Source: Sipunculus nudus (taxonomy: Eukaryota > Annelida > Sipuncula > Golfingiida > Sipunculidae). Taken from it: DNA of 64,000 nucleotides. The position numbers and the translations under genes are program-made. The stretch spans positions 95,516,330-95,580,329 of the forward strand of contig CM049307.1 in assembly GCA_026874595.1 (NCBI GenBank), written 5' to 3'. The notes below the pieces were generated by a model. That model had not been told where the DNA came from. It saw only the letters and a list, made by a program, of their open reading frames with translations, and ran no database searches. Positions 1 through 11,499 of this stretch are shown piece after piece (position 1 is the stretch's first letter; each line of letters starts with the position of its first letter).

Positions 1-24
1 GTTTGTTTGTTTGTTTGTTTGTTT
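1..24. repeat. GTTT simple repeat at the window edge
   Basis: The window opens inside a run of about six GTTT units, so the true left end of the microsatellite is not visible. Confidence 0.9.
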
Positions 25-1022
25 TGCGAGGCTCTTGATCTTGGGCTTTCACCTGTGCCACAAATGTCGGAATATCGATCTTTTGTACGCAAGGGATTTA
101 GAACACGGCACCTGAGAAGGCCCTTTTGTAGTTTCAGTAAAAACAGACGTTTTAACCGTTAAAACACAATATCAGGTTCCCTGGACATAACATTATATAA
201 AAGAAGTATGTTAAGTAATTCCTGACAAAGGGACACGGACAAGGAAAATTAAGCGACGTTTGATTGAATAATTGGTTCCCCGCATTGAAGTACATGACCA
301 ATACAAAATAATGACTCCTCTCCCGATGAGTATCACGGATATAAACTCTAAACCTTTGAACGATTTATCTGATTAGAATGTAACATATGTGATTACAGGA
401 CATCCTTCAAATTGTTAAGGGTTCATTGACTCTTTTGATTAATGAGCATCAGTTTGTTTCAGGCTCGCTTTTACCTTAACTATCAGTAACACTGGTGCAC
501 TAATTAACTCCCTGTAGTCCAAAAGTACACCTGACTAAACCTAAAAATTTGAAAATGTGTCAATGAACAAGTTACGGGGCTTTGTGCCCATATAACTAGT
601 CTGTTTCAACCAAAATTTTGATTTTAGTGTTAACATAAAGGAGGGTTACAAGGTTACAATTAAATATGTAAAATAGACAAATCGCAGGGGCGAAATTCCT
701 AAAGCAGATAATTGAAGTTTGTGTCAATAAGGTATGCCCTTACTAGTTCTAGAAAAATGAGCTTATACAATGGTATATTATTATTTATGGAAATAACTGA
801 ACTGCCGGCAGATCTGTTTTTGTAGATTCCTGGACAGTTATATTTCCCAACAGGTTTCATGAGGATGAGGCATGACCTCGGATGCTCCAAGCTAACTAAA
901 CGCTCCTTGATCTTCAGACAACATATAAAAAAGCTGGGTGTTTCAATTATAAATGAAGCCGTAAGGTCCCTGTAATTTCACAATCCGTCTAGCTTGCCTT
1001 TATTCTGACACACCGGATATTA
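25..1022. other. Intergenic DNA, no gene seen
   Basis: AT-rich sequence with only short chance reading frames on both strands. It lies downstream of the minus-strand transporter pseudogene and probably includes its former 3' flank. I see no RNA gene or recognisable mobile element. Confidence 0.5.
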
Positions 1023-2613
1023 TTAAATTGACCGCCGCCTTGTGGCAGGAATAAAGCACATGATGAAAAAGGCCAAGACGAAATAACCTCCAAACAGGTA
1101 AAACACCGCGTCGTAGGAATCCAGACTGTCTCGCACAAGTCCTGAAAGTATGGATTAGGAGAGATATTATTTAAATAATGTAAAATGGAGAAAATATCCA
1201 GGCTGATATATCTAAAATTCTTAAGTCAAAATTACGTTTTCTTAGGGGGGTTCCCAATAAATAAATCATTCACAAGTTTTTGTTTTTGTTACATTCGATA
1301 GTTAGGGAATAACTTGTTACACTGTCAACTATCAGTATATATCTTTGGTAGGAAGTATATCTATCTGATTTAGTTTAGAAACTAATATATATTATGATAC
1401 AGACCATTAGATTTGTTAAAACACGAAAACACCTGCCTAACAAACACCTCTCTATAGCGAAAACCACTAATTAAAGGCCCCTTTTTCACGGTAACAATTC
1501 TGGTTGCATTTGTTAAAACTTAAATATAGTATGGGTTAATATGAAAGCCGTTTATTACCCGCAAGTGGATTTGCAAACAGCAAAGCAATTCCATTGAGCA
1601 TAAGGACACGAGCCATGGCAGCAGTGATTGCGTCTTTTCCGACAAGGTCAACTGTGACAACTCGTAAAATTACACAATGGTCACCTGAAAGGATATATTG
1701 TTCCACCCCCTACATTTTGGTTCTTAGAAAACCTTTCTATCCCGATATCATCACGCTACTGCTATTCTTTTTTTTCTGAACAAACGTTTCAAAAATGAAC
1801 TGTACTGTCTGACCCGCCGAGTAAAGAATCGGTTCATATGGATAGAAAAGAGCCATACTTTTTTTGGAAAATCTGCATGACATTGTTAGGGTGAAATAAA
1901 AATGTCCGTAATAAGGTAAATTTAAATATTAATCTGTTTATGTACCTGTAGTAAAACCAAAGATAGTGAGTGTCAAATACATTGACCACAAGGTTCGGCA
2001 AACTGGTATTATTATCAGCAAAACACTTGTCAGGGCCACAATGACACGGTTCAAGTATACACTTCTTCCTTGTAGGGAACGAACATTACCGATCAAACCG
2101 ATAGCTATTTTTCCAAAGAGATCTCCAATTCCAAGGCAAGATGTGAACCATTTAGTTTCATCCTTGGAGAAACCCATATCTGTACCTTTATCTGGCGCAA
2201 ATACGTATACACTGCACCAGCCAAGGAAAGTAAGAAAAAGAGCCAGAAGAAAAAGACTAAAATTCAAGTCCTTGAATAAAGTGGAGTCAACCGTTGTTTT
2301 AAGTGTTAAAAACAGTTTCTTCGATAATGTAAGGTCCGATGGTTTCCCTCGATTGCCATTCCCTCCACTTTTCGAATCATGGGGACGAACTAGTAACCAT
2401 AGCCATACGCATTGCAAGATAATCCCACCCAAAATCAATATACATCCGCGCCACATCGATGCCGTACGAGAACAGAGGGCCAAACCCGATGGAGTTGCAT
2501 ACAAAACTGACCACAAGAACCAGATAACTACGCCAGCCTTCTCTTGTTTCGGATTCCTCCTGTTTAACGAAGTATGAGAAGTCTTCTATGGCATCTATGC
2601 TCCTCTCCTCCAT
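1023..2613 (-). pseudogene. SLC16/monocarboxylate-transporter-like pseudogene, exon 1 fused to mid exon 3
   Basis: Minus-strand relative of the two intact transporters in this window. Exon 1 starts with ATG at 2,613 and encodes the N-terminal tail and first membrane segment (WRSYLVLVVSF, then LFSYGI). Near 2,460 it runs straight into sequence matching the middle of exon 3 (WRGCILILGG onward). The end of exon 1, intron 1, exon 2, intron 2 and the start of exon 3 are therefore missing. The exon-3 part is in another frame (open 2,516-1,946), so the fusion is frameshifted. It keeps the family block PDKGTDMGFSKDE and ends at a good GT donor at 1,946. Exon 4 (1,559-1,684) and exon 5 (1,023-1,141, stop TAA) retain splice signals and the phases of the intact genes; exon 4 is the same 126 nt. 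The missing membrane segments 2-5 and the frameshift argue against function. A short transcript of exons 3-5 cannot be excluded. Confidence 0.8.
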
Positions 2614-2639
2614 AGTTTCCGTTGCTGCCTTAGTTTATC

Positions 2640-5300
2640 GTTTATAGTTACGCTTTGGCTATTGCCTGGGTTTCCTTGAAGTTTGACCAAACTAATATTT
2701 ATACAAATTGATACAACTGTCACACTCGGGTAGTGATCTGTGGAACAGACAGATTTCTAACAGCTAAAAATATAAATTATTCATCGGCGGTTGAAATAAA
2801 GGTTTGTTTAACTGAAGATTAACATTCATAGTTTAATTGCAATGTTACACTAGCCAAATATAAAGAAATTAATTATCACATTTGTCTGAACGATTAAAAT
2901 TAATCTGACTATGATTAACATATAATATGTTACAGCACGGCGATGAGTAATGGAATGGAATATCTTTCGGTTGATTTACCGTTATCCATTACTATACATG
3001 ATATAAGTGGTATAATAGTTCAATCACCATTGAAGAATTGTTTCGTATACACACATATAAACATTCTTTATAAATAGGCATAAAACCTGACTGTGGTGAG
3101 ATGATCCATACGATAGTATAACAAGAAAGAGTGTACAAATTCCAGCTTGTCAATTACCTGCTCTATCAACAATTGTCATGACAGAGCAATCGGAAAAATT
3201 ATACAAAACTCGATTAAGATCACATTACATGAATCTTCATAAAAGGACATAGTAAAACCTCCGCACCTGGGTAAATATCTAGATTTAACTAGGTTAAGAT
3301 GTCGTCAAAACTAACGGTCAACGAAACAGTATATGACTGCCGCAGAGCCATTTTGTCAAATGCCGTTCAGGGTAAAGAAGAGTACATCCAATCAATTCAC
3401 TTTTCTCTCACTAAGACTCTCACTCAGCAACAAATCCGTCACTTCCAATATACGATTTCGACATTGTTTGCTTTACTGATAAGAAGTTGTTTGAAGCAAG
3501 GCTGTCCCGATCATTTTCATCATTTACTTCAACATTATGCTTAAACAAGTCACAAGTGACCTTTGCATTGGAGATGACATTTATATCCGATACTTATCTG
3601 ATGGCACCTTGTTCAGCGGTAAACAAATGCAGGGCGGAACCAAGATTATTAAACGATTTTCAAATAGCTTAATTTGCCGAAGATGCCTCTTTTGTCCATA
3701 CAGAGAGAGCCCTGAGCGTATAACCTAGGACTTCGTAAAATAAGTTTGCCTGTATTAACAAAAGAGTACCAGCCACCTCAAATCAGCATCGGGGAGAGTG
3801 AGCTTAAGTCAACCAACCACTTTTGCTAACTAGCGCACCATTTTATCAAGTCAACTAAGCAGGATTACTATTATGAACTTAATAGGTATCACCCAGTGGT
3901 CGCTTTATCTGAAATTAACATGAAACGAGGCAACTGTGGTCTCTAACAACTTCACTTCCCTTAAATTCACATCTTACAAGGCACGTGTGATCTTTATTCA
4001 TTTATCTCCAGCCAATATCTAAAGATGATACTCCATATTAATGCACAATAAATTATCAATAAGTTCACCTGGCTTTAATCCCTTATAGAATATGCAACAC
4101 AATACCTATATTCTGTTTAAAAAAAGTTTCCTAAAAATTAAACAACTTTTCCAACTGACATAATTATGTGTTAAACCTATGGAACTCATAAGTATAACAT
4201 GTTCCAAAAATCTTTCATAAAACTTTTACAGGATTTCCAGGAACTGTTTGTAAAACCTAGGCACATTTATCGGTTTATCTATGGGACCATATGAAAATGT
4301 GATAATGTTTCTAAGGATGTGACCTTTAAATATACATCAACTGCCGGATGGTATTATCTATCAGAAAATAATCTGCACCATTATAATTTAAAACTTTCCA
4401 AAAAACGCTTGATGTTTAAGAGTTAAGAGTTCTTTGTCTATTTCACTTTAAATAGCATATCTTTTCTTTTTATCAGGCGAACCTGTCTACAAAATTGCAT
4501 AAGGCAAAGAGTTTGCCTTTTGAATGACCCACTCGGGCACATAAAGTATATTTACCGTATACAATAACTGATGCAGTGTAAGACTTTTAATTATTGTAAC
4601 TTTTCCTTTCAGAGATAGATCTCTTTGTAAATATGTAACACACACTTCGAATTATCTTATCTTAAAGAAATATTCAAATTATCGATCTATATTTTATTGT
4701 ATGTAAACCAAATGGCCCCTTAGCAACTTTTATACCCAGAAACGTCTCTCATGTTGGCAATTACTTTCTCAGAAATATTTATTCAGATTAATCAACATTA
4801 AGTTTTAATCCAGCGACTAATTCAAATCGTTCTAATAGTCTTAAAACTGATCCTAGTGAATTATAATTCTCAATAAATATTGTTGTGGACTGCTAGTTCT
4901 ACCAATCGATGTTCACTTTGCCTTATACATATTACCTGAATATCTAGAGCATATCGATTTCAAATTGATGGTATTTCAACAGTAGTTATTAAAAGTAGGG
5001 TGAAGACTAGGCACATTTGCCCCATACCCTTCTCAAATAGAAATATCCGGGTTGTACTCCTGTTGTTTATCACACAACGTTCACTATTTGTATATAAAGG
5101 TTTAACCTATCTTCTGAACCGTGGTTCAAAATTAAAATTTTCTAAAGTTTTATTACTAAAGTTACAGCTTAGGCTATCAAAAGCCTGTTTAAAATCCTCT
5201 ATTAGAATTATAACTTCTGTTTTTAAGCAATAATCATAAAGTCTAATGTTATGACCTATTTGCTTGTTTTTTTTTTAACAAAATGGTCTCAAATTCTCTA
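2640..5300. other. Intergenic DNA, no gene seen
   Basis: About 2.7 kb of AT-rich sequence upstream of the first transporter pseudogene. Short frames (for example 3,299-3,544) show no recognisable motif and no splice context. I find no further transporter exon here. Confidence 0.5.
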
Positions 5301-5303
5301 TTT

Positions 5304-5593
5304 TTGAAGGTAACACTCTTTGCAAATCGGAAGATCGTGGGTTCGATTCCCACCGTCTGTGAACCGACTTTTCTGTGTATACCATTTCCATCTATAAACA
5401 ATGAACCAGCATGGCTATTCTTACATCTATATATACTATATGCAGCAAACCATATTAGGCCATTAGTTCTCTCTGTTGCATTCAAAGTCGCCGTGCAAAC
5501 ACTTTTAGAGGGTGAGACTATGACGTCACTACCGTGACGTCACTTCGCTGGTTCCTATAAAGGTGTGAAAATACACAGAGGGGAAGGGAATCT

Positions 5594-5597
<4 letters not shown>
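5304..5597 (+). mobile_element. tRNA-derived SINE-like repeat, plus orientation
   Basis: A tRNA-like head with a good Pol III B box (GGTTCGATTCC near 5,340) is followed by a body of about 250 bp. The same sequence occurs in the opposite orientation at 6,381-6,960. The A-box half is degraded here (GAAGGTAACACTC in place of AAGTGGTAACGCC). The body ends with two CRE-like TGACGTCA palindromes, then CCTATAAAGG, then the GAAGGGAATCTGG junction. A long TA microsatellite follows directly. It could be one monomer of a tRNA-related satellite rather than a classical SINE. Confidence 0.6.

Positions 5598-5648
<51 letters not shown>
5596..5648. repeat. (TA)n microsatellite
   Basis: About 26 uninterrupted TA units directly after the SINE-like repeat. 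Confidence 0.95.
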
Positions 5649-5650
<2 letters not shown>

Positions 5651-5804
5651 CATACACTGAGCGGTCATAAGTGTTTTTCAATAAGATTGAGTAAGTGTTT
5701 AAATTTTTTGTCTGTTTGAATGAAATGAAATCAAGCTTAAATTTTGTCGCAACTAAAGTCTTCTTGCATTTAACAAAGCGTCTGATAATTCATAATACAG
5801 ACAT

Positions 5805-6376
5805 CTGTCATTTAACCATACCCCACGACAAACATAATCAAACCACAGATAAAATAAGTATCACCATACCAGAAGAGGAAAGACCCCACTAAGATGAATT
5901 CCAAGGTAGTTCACGAAGCTTCCCGAGTATGGAGCTACAGCAGCAAACGTACGCTTTATTGATATTTTTGAGGAATAGATAGGTGTTAAAGATGTATGCT
6001 AACATAAGTATTTACTTCGTACAGAAAAAAAGTAGAATAAATTTCCGTGTACAATGTAATTCACGAGCCAAAACTGTTTTCCTGGTTGAAAGAATTAGAC
6101 TTTTTAGGCTTTTTTTGTTTCAGATCATGTTATGTATAAGGATACTTACACATGATGATAACCTGGTGTTATTATTGTTAAGAAATCATATTCCAGAGAG
6201 GTAAAACTTGCCTCCGAACATCGCGAAACCTAATTGTATTAATAAAAGTAAAGTCAGTCTTGATAAATCGGTCGTTAAGAGGAACTTGGGGTCCTGTAAG
6301 AGGACACCGTGTGAAAACACAGCGCCATATGAGATAGCGAAGGATATAAAACTGACCACAAGAACCAGATTACCAT
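5805..6376 (-). pseudogene. SLC16-like pseudogene fragment, exons 1 and 2 only
   Basis: Minus strand. At 6,376-6,207 the translation follows coding exon 1 of the intact transporters (ISYGAVFSHGVLLQD, then LGFAMFGGK) and stops at the same GC-type donor context (GGAG|GCAAGT). At 5,934-5,805 lies exon 2: the acceptor TAG|CT is kept, and GSFVNYLGIHLSG matches GSFIDHFGIRLSG of gene A. About 14 bp are lost inside it, the frame is shifted, there are stops, and the donor is ATG in place of GTA. The N-terminal end of exon 1 is cut off at about 6,380, where the tRNA-SINE array begins. No exons 3-5 are visible downstream. This is clearly a relic. Confidence 0.75.
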
Positions 6377-6380
6377 GCCT

Positions 6381-6960
6381 GTGGCGTTACCACTTGGCTA
6401 TGCCAGATTCACTTCCCTTCTGTGTATTTTCACACTTTTATAGGAACCATCGAAGTGACGTCACGGTAGTGACGTCATAGTCTCACCCACTAAAAGTGTT
6501 TGCACGGCGACTTTGAATGCAACAAAGAGAACTAATGGCCTAATATGGTTTGCTGCATATAGTATATATAGATGTAAGAATAGCCATGCTGGTTCATTGT
6601 TTATCGATGGAAATGGTATACACAGAAAATTCGGTTCACAGACGGTGGGAATCGATCTCACGATCTTCCGATTTCCGGTCGGTGGCGTTACCACTTGGCT
6701 ATGCCAGATTCCTTTCCCTTCTGTGTATTTTTACACTTTTATAGGAACCAGCGAAGGGACATCACGGTATTGACGTCATAGTCCCACCCACTACATGTGT
6801 TTGCACGGCGACTTTGCATGCAGCAGAGAGAACTAATGGCCTAATATGGTGTGCTGCATATAGTATATATAAATGTAAGAATAGCCATGCTTGTTCACTG
6901 TTTATAGGTGGAATAGATAGAAATGGTATACACAGAAAAGTCGGTTCACTGACGGTGAAT
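6381..6960 (-). repeat. Tandem tRNA-SINE/satellite monomers, minus orientation
   Basis: Read on the minus strand, about two monomers of roughly 305 bp follow one another: a body (6,960-6,725), then a complete tRNA-like head plus body (6,712-6,400), then the start of another head. The head has a consensus A box (TAGCCAAGTGG) and B box (GATCGATTC). The body carries CRE-like TGACGTCA repeats and CCTATAAAAG. The opposite-strand copy at 5,304 ends at the same head-body junction, which suggests monomers can amplify in tandem. One edge abuts the truncated transporter exon 1. Confidence 0.65.
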
Positions 6961-6984
6961 ATATATATAACATTTTTTTTGGAC

Positions 6985-8000
6985 AGGCGAATCATTTCAA
7001 CCCTCGTATCGAATTCACAATCGACTCCTCACCCACACAAATCCCATTCCGTGATCTGTCAGTTGCCATCACTGAAGGACATTTGACTACCAGCATTTAT
7101 CATAAACCAACTGACTGTCACAGCTATCTCCACTACAGTAGCTTCCACGCACAACACCTTAAACGAAGGATTGTATTTGCCTAGATGTCTGCGCTACAGA
7201 CGCATGTGCTCAAATGATTCAGATTTTAAATGCAAGCCACTTGAACTAGCCAAACATTTCCTCATTAAAGGGTACCCATTCAAGAAGATCCTACAAACTT
7301 TGAAAAAAATTGGTAATATTTAACGAAACAGCCTGTTCAATTACAAAGAAAAAGACATAAATTCACGCATCCCGATGATCAACGAATATCACCCGGCCAT
7401 CGCCTCTATCAACAAAATCATACAACAATGCTGGAATAACTTTATTTCAAATCCCGACTCCCGTTGCTGCTTACAGACAACCTCCCAACCTCAAACGCAT
7501 GCTTGTGCACTCGAAACTACAAAACATAACAGCCCGTCATGGAAGGTAAAATGAGGTGACCGCCGCTGTGACATTTGCGATATTTTAAACACCCAACCGA
7601 CCTTACAGTCCCCAGGATCCAACATAACCCTCAGGCCATACCCTTTTTCTTGCATTTCCTCAAATGTCATTTACTTTATTACTTGTAAAAATCGCCCCAA
7701 TGGGGAGGGAAATTGTATAGGAGAAACTGGCACCAAATTCAGGCTAAGAATGAACAACCACAAAAAACCATACGGGACAACACTCCCGGATTCCCCGTGA
7801 CCACACATTTCAACAAATCCAACCATTTTCTCCGAGATTTAACATGCACCATCCTTTAAGGCAAATTTCCCTCAAGCAAAGAAAGATTTACATCCGAACG
7901 AAAGCACATTCATACCCTACGTACGTAAATAAAAGGATTAAACAAGGACTTGGCTTTTCTCTCTAAATACCCGGCACTCGGCCCATACTTTTCGCCTAAA
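6985..8000 (+). mobile_element. Penelope-like element remnant (RT C-terminus and GIY-YIG endonuclease)
   Basis: In shifting plus-strand frames the translation follows the end of a Penelope-type reverse transcriptase (SIYHKPTDCHSYLHYSS, LAKHFLIKGYPFKKI). A GIY-YIG endonuclease domain then follows (VIYFITCKNR, CIGETGTKFRLRMNNHKK, HFNKSNHFLRDL). The Cys-rich stretch CDICDIL sits in the expected place before it. Stops and frameshifts break the frame several times, and most of the RT is absent. It lies directly beyond the SINE array, so it is 5' truncated. The order RT end, Cys region, GIY-YIG is diagnostic of canonical Penelope-like elements; the subgroup cannot be set from this piece. Confidence 0.75.
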
Positions 8001-8276
8001 GACTAACTCCTCCTTGTTTCTGATACCCAAGCAGCCCTGTTTTCAAGTGGATATACACAGGCCGGTTCTGACGAGACATCAGATAGATAAATAGGTAAAG
8101 CTGGCAAGCCAGCACAGTTGACCTAGCAAAGGGTCACACTGTCAGCTTTGTTTAGGGATTGTCACTCGCGAGCTACAGAGGTAGCTGAAAATTTAGCAAC
8201 AATATGTAAATGTTATTGAAATAATATGATTCTTTGAAATGTTGGTGTTGATGTCTCTCTTCTTTTTATGTTCATT

Positions 8277-8280
<4 letters not shown>
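8000..8280. other. Possible 3' end of the Penelope remnant and spacer
   Basis: Sequence just after the GIY-YIG region, with no coding motif. Part of it could be the 3' non-coding end of the Penelope-like element; I cannot set a boundary. Confidence 0.3.

Positions 8281-8331
<51 letters not shown>
8281..8331. repeat. (AT)n microsatellite
   Basis: About 25 uninterrupted AT units. Confidence 0.95.
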
Positions 8332-8334
<3 letters not shown>

Positions 8335-8352
8335 ACAGATACTCTTTCATTG

Positions 8353-9037
8353 TGTGACACGGGCGTAGCTCCTGTTGTGGTGCTCGTGTCTGGCCGCGTG
8401 TTACATTCTATATTTAATTCGTACCGGTTAAACTCTCGTTGTCATGTGAGCCTTGGGTTTTCACGCCTGGCCGGGGTCACATGATAAGTGGCTCGTGAGT
8501 GGAGATACACAGCGCTGTTTCTCTAGAGAAGTCCTGAAACGCGTGTTGTGCAAGATCTTATAGAATGTTCCCAGCTTTAGGTGTGAAGGTATTTAAAAGA
8601 GCTTTATTTTAGAACGAGAGGACAGACAGCAGAGCAGATTCTAGCGGACGCAGAAGCGTGTGTCAGGACCTTATCCGACGAATGCAGCAATTATACATTT
8701 TCACAGACTTTCTCCTTGATTCTATGCATTTGGACTTCAGTTTACTTTCTGGGTTGTTTCAAGAACTTTCCACTGGACTGTTTTCTCCGAGAGTTTAAAA
8801 TTTAAAGGACTTATCGTTTTGATGGTCTTGGTACCCAGGTACTGTGCACATACATTATTTTCTCTGTGACTGAATTGACTTGTTGCTGTACCGTTTTTTT
8901 TTACTGTATTATTGTATTGATTTAGTGTATTGTATTGTTAGGGTTTTTTTAAAGAATAAATTATAGTTATTTGTTGACAAAAAAACACTGACTTCTTTAT
9001 TCATTCCCCTAGACATTTCACGCTGCCTAGTGTAACA
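8353..9037 (+). mobile_element. Probable solo LTR
   Basis: About 685 bp that starts TGTGACAC and ends GTGTAACA, near-perfect short inverted ends of the kind seen in LTRs. Inside, in the right order, are a TATA-like TATTTAAAAG near 8,590 and an AATAAA signal near 8,955 followed by a T/G-rich stretch. The base composition is less AT-rich than the flanks. No coding or second LTR is visible on either side, so a solo LTR is the simplest reading. I do not see a convincing target-site duplication. Confidence 0.45.
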
Positions 9038-9120
9038 GAATCTGATTTGTTTTTATCTCCATTACAAAATTTGTTTTCATCACGCATACGTGATCTGTTT
9101 TTATTAGGTTCCGTAACAAA

Positions 9121-9163
<43 letters not shown>

Positions 9164-9529
9164 GCTGTATTTCGACCGAAATCGATCTATGGCAGGAGCA
9201 GGTTTTAGCATATTTTCTAAGAGAATATATATTGGTTTCCACATAAGAGTATATTTTATTATTAAAAAAAAACAATATCATAATTGGTGGTCTCAGTGTA
9301 TATATCATAGGAGAGATAGGAGTTAACTTTCTTTCCATTATTCTTCGTTCATTTATGATTGCAGAATTTGTTCTAGACGTCAGGATTTGTGTGAGGCGTG
9401 TTTTACCTGTCTGCCGGTCATTTTTTCCTGTCCTTCTTCTTCATGTACGTTATTCCGGTCACCGGGTTCAAGGCAAATGACCCGGCATGTCGTGGCTAGT
9501 AGCTTGTAGAGGGTTGGCTATAACAGATG
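9038..9529. other. Spacer with a (TA)n run
   Basis: Non-coding sequence between the probable solo LTR and the segmental duplication. It contains a TA run at about 9,120-9,160 and no recognisable gene. Confidence 0.5.
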
Positions 9530-10477
9530 GACTTATGAATTCAATCAGATTTTGGTCGCCTACTTTTCACGTCCATGTATAATTACATGTAGTCTGATTT
9601 TCTGCAATCATTTATTTAACTTAAAGTTTCTAGGGAGATGCCTGCTTGTTTAATTGATTATTGTGAATTATCATCACCCATCATTCTATTGAGGTTTTCT
9701 TTATACAAGAGGTTGAATATTTTTCCATTTGTATCAATACAATATACTGTTCAGTTGCTAGCAGCACAAATTGTGTATGATATTGCATATATAATATTTG
9801 ATTTTCAATGCCTTTCCTTACAGACAAGCATACTGGGCATTTGCTCAAAGGCGCGAAGGGCTTAGTTGAAGCCATGCATATGCATTACCATTGGCGTTAC
9901 CAAAAGGGAGCAAATTCCATTTACATTGAAGAGGAATCCCTACACGGGTTTGGCATTTGCCGGAAGCTTCTTCCATGCCAAAAATTTATTTAATCGCAAT
10001 TTGTAAACTTAAACAAATTTATTTGTGTTTCATATGTTTGGATACGACATATAGATACGTTGGTAGATACGTTATGAAGCTGAAAATGTAGCTCTGGCTC
10101 CCTTGATCTCTCCTTGTACAAGGTGACAGACCCCATGAAGATATTTTTTTTCTACACTTAAAATTCCAATAACCGTTAAAATTACTAGGAAATGAAAGTG
10201 TTGTATTAAATAAAAACTTATCAAAATGTATTGAAAGCGTATAGAACATGGCTCTTCAAAAGTGTTTCCTTAGTTTATATATAACATCGATCAGGACTGA
10301 ATGTGAGTGCGCAAATTTGTAATTCAAACTGATGGTTGTAGCTTTCTAACTAACTTATACTTGTAGTCGTTAAAAACAACTTGAAGTATGAAAATATGCA
10401 CTCAAGTGTTCAAGTGCATGATTATAAGCAAAATGTCTCTTTCAGTTTTATATTGGCAATGAATTATCTTAAGATCA

Positions 10478-10562
10478 CAAATAGACGACGGGATTTGAAC
10501 TGGTTTTCATTCATGTGGATTAAAAACTATACCCCTAAATCACTCTAAGCCAATCATAAAAT
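10478..10562 (-). other. tRNA-like SINE head remnant
   Basis: The minus strand has a good B-box-like AGTTCAAATCC and a weaker A-box-like sequence about 60 nt upstream, with no convincing cloverleaf. It lies in a segment absent from duplication unit B, which fits a later SINE insertion. Confidence 0.3.
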
Positions 10563-11258
10563 GATTGATAAAATGAGATTTCCTAGACATTCAGTTATAC
10601 TTTAAGTTTTTACTACTAATAGATTTTACTCTTTTTCATCAGAAATAACATCAGTCAGACTATTTAATTTGGTCATTTCCACTAAAATATAGTAATAATT
10701 ACTTACTAAAAATTTGGACTGATTATTTTCAACGTTGACTTGCTTTATTTGGCTTGCTTCAGTCAAGAAACGGTCGAATATTTTAAAAAAAATGTCTGTA
10801 GGTCAATTTGATAAACCGTTAATCATAAAAGTGGACAACACTAGACACAGAAAGCCATCTTCCGTGATCTTAACCAAACAAAAAGGATATTTTTTGGGGA
10901 CCCCTCGTGGAAAGCATGGTGGAGTCGGGCAGCCAGGATGAAAACAAAAGTACCCTGTGTCCCCTCTATGTATTTCTTATGAGTTTATTCAATGTCCGTT
11001 AAACCCTTGTAAATGTGTTTATATAGAGTCCGAAGGTTCTGACAATGCTTAAGACACAGAACATTTGATGAAATGCCTTCATTTTATGTACACGGGTAGT
11101 AAGGTGGGCTTAAGCTGAATTCCGCATTTAAGAAGGTAAGCGCCGTCCCGTAGAGTGCTGTTTCGTCCTTTCTTTATTCCTGGAGTAAATTATTGCAGGT
11201 ACTATCGGCTTGTCATTTTGAAATTAAGATAAATTGCTACAAATAAAACTGGAGAAAC

Positions 11259-11260
<2 letters not shown>

Positions 11261-11307
<47 letters not shown>

Positions 11308-11405
11308 AAAGGGTACACACAGAAAAGTGGTTCACTGCCAGTGCCAGAACCACTGTTCTGTATATACCCTTTCCATCTATAAAACAATGAACCACCATGG
11401 CTATT

Positions 11406-11452
<47 letters not shown>
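11261..11452. repeat. Two (TA)n runs flanking a short hairpin-prone element
   Basis: TA runs at 11,261-11,305 and 11,409-11,452 bracket about 100 bp. The bracketed part contains inverted segments (ACAGAAAAGTGGTTC and GAACCACTGTTCTGT). It also shares phrases with the SINE body near 6,600 (CCTTTCCATCTATAAA, CCATGGCTATTC). Confidence 0.6.
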
Positions 11453-11460
<8 letters not shown>

Positions 11461-11499
11461 AATGTACATGTATACATGTGTACTTAATTAAACATATAC

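Noticed and set aside
1966-2577. Long plus-strand frame of 203 codons
   Set aside because: It is the antisense of the transporter pseudogene exons; the minus strand carries the family motifs and splice sites.
9027-9338. 103-codon minus-strand frame
   Set aside because: It reads through a TA microsatellite (Tyr-Ile repeats) and has no motif.
11202-11491. Frames rich in Tyr-Ile on both strands
   Set aside because: They are translations of TA microsatellites.
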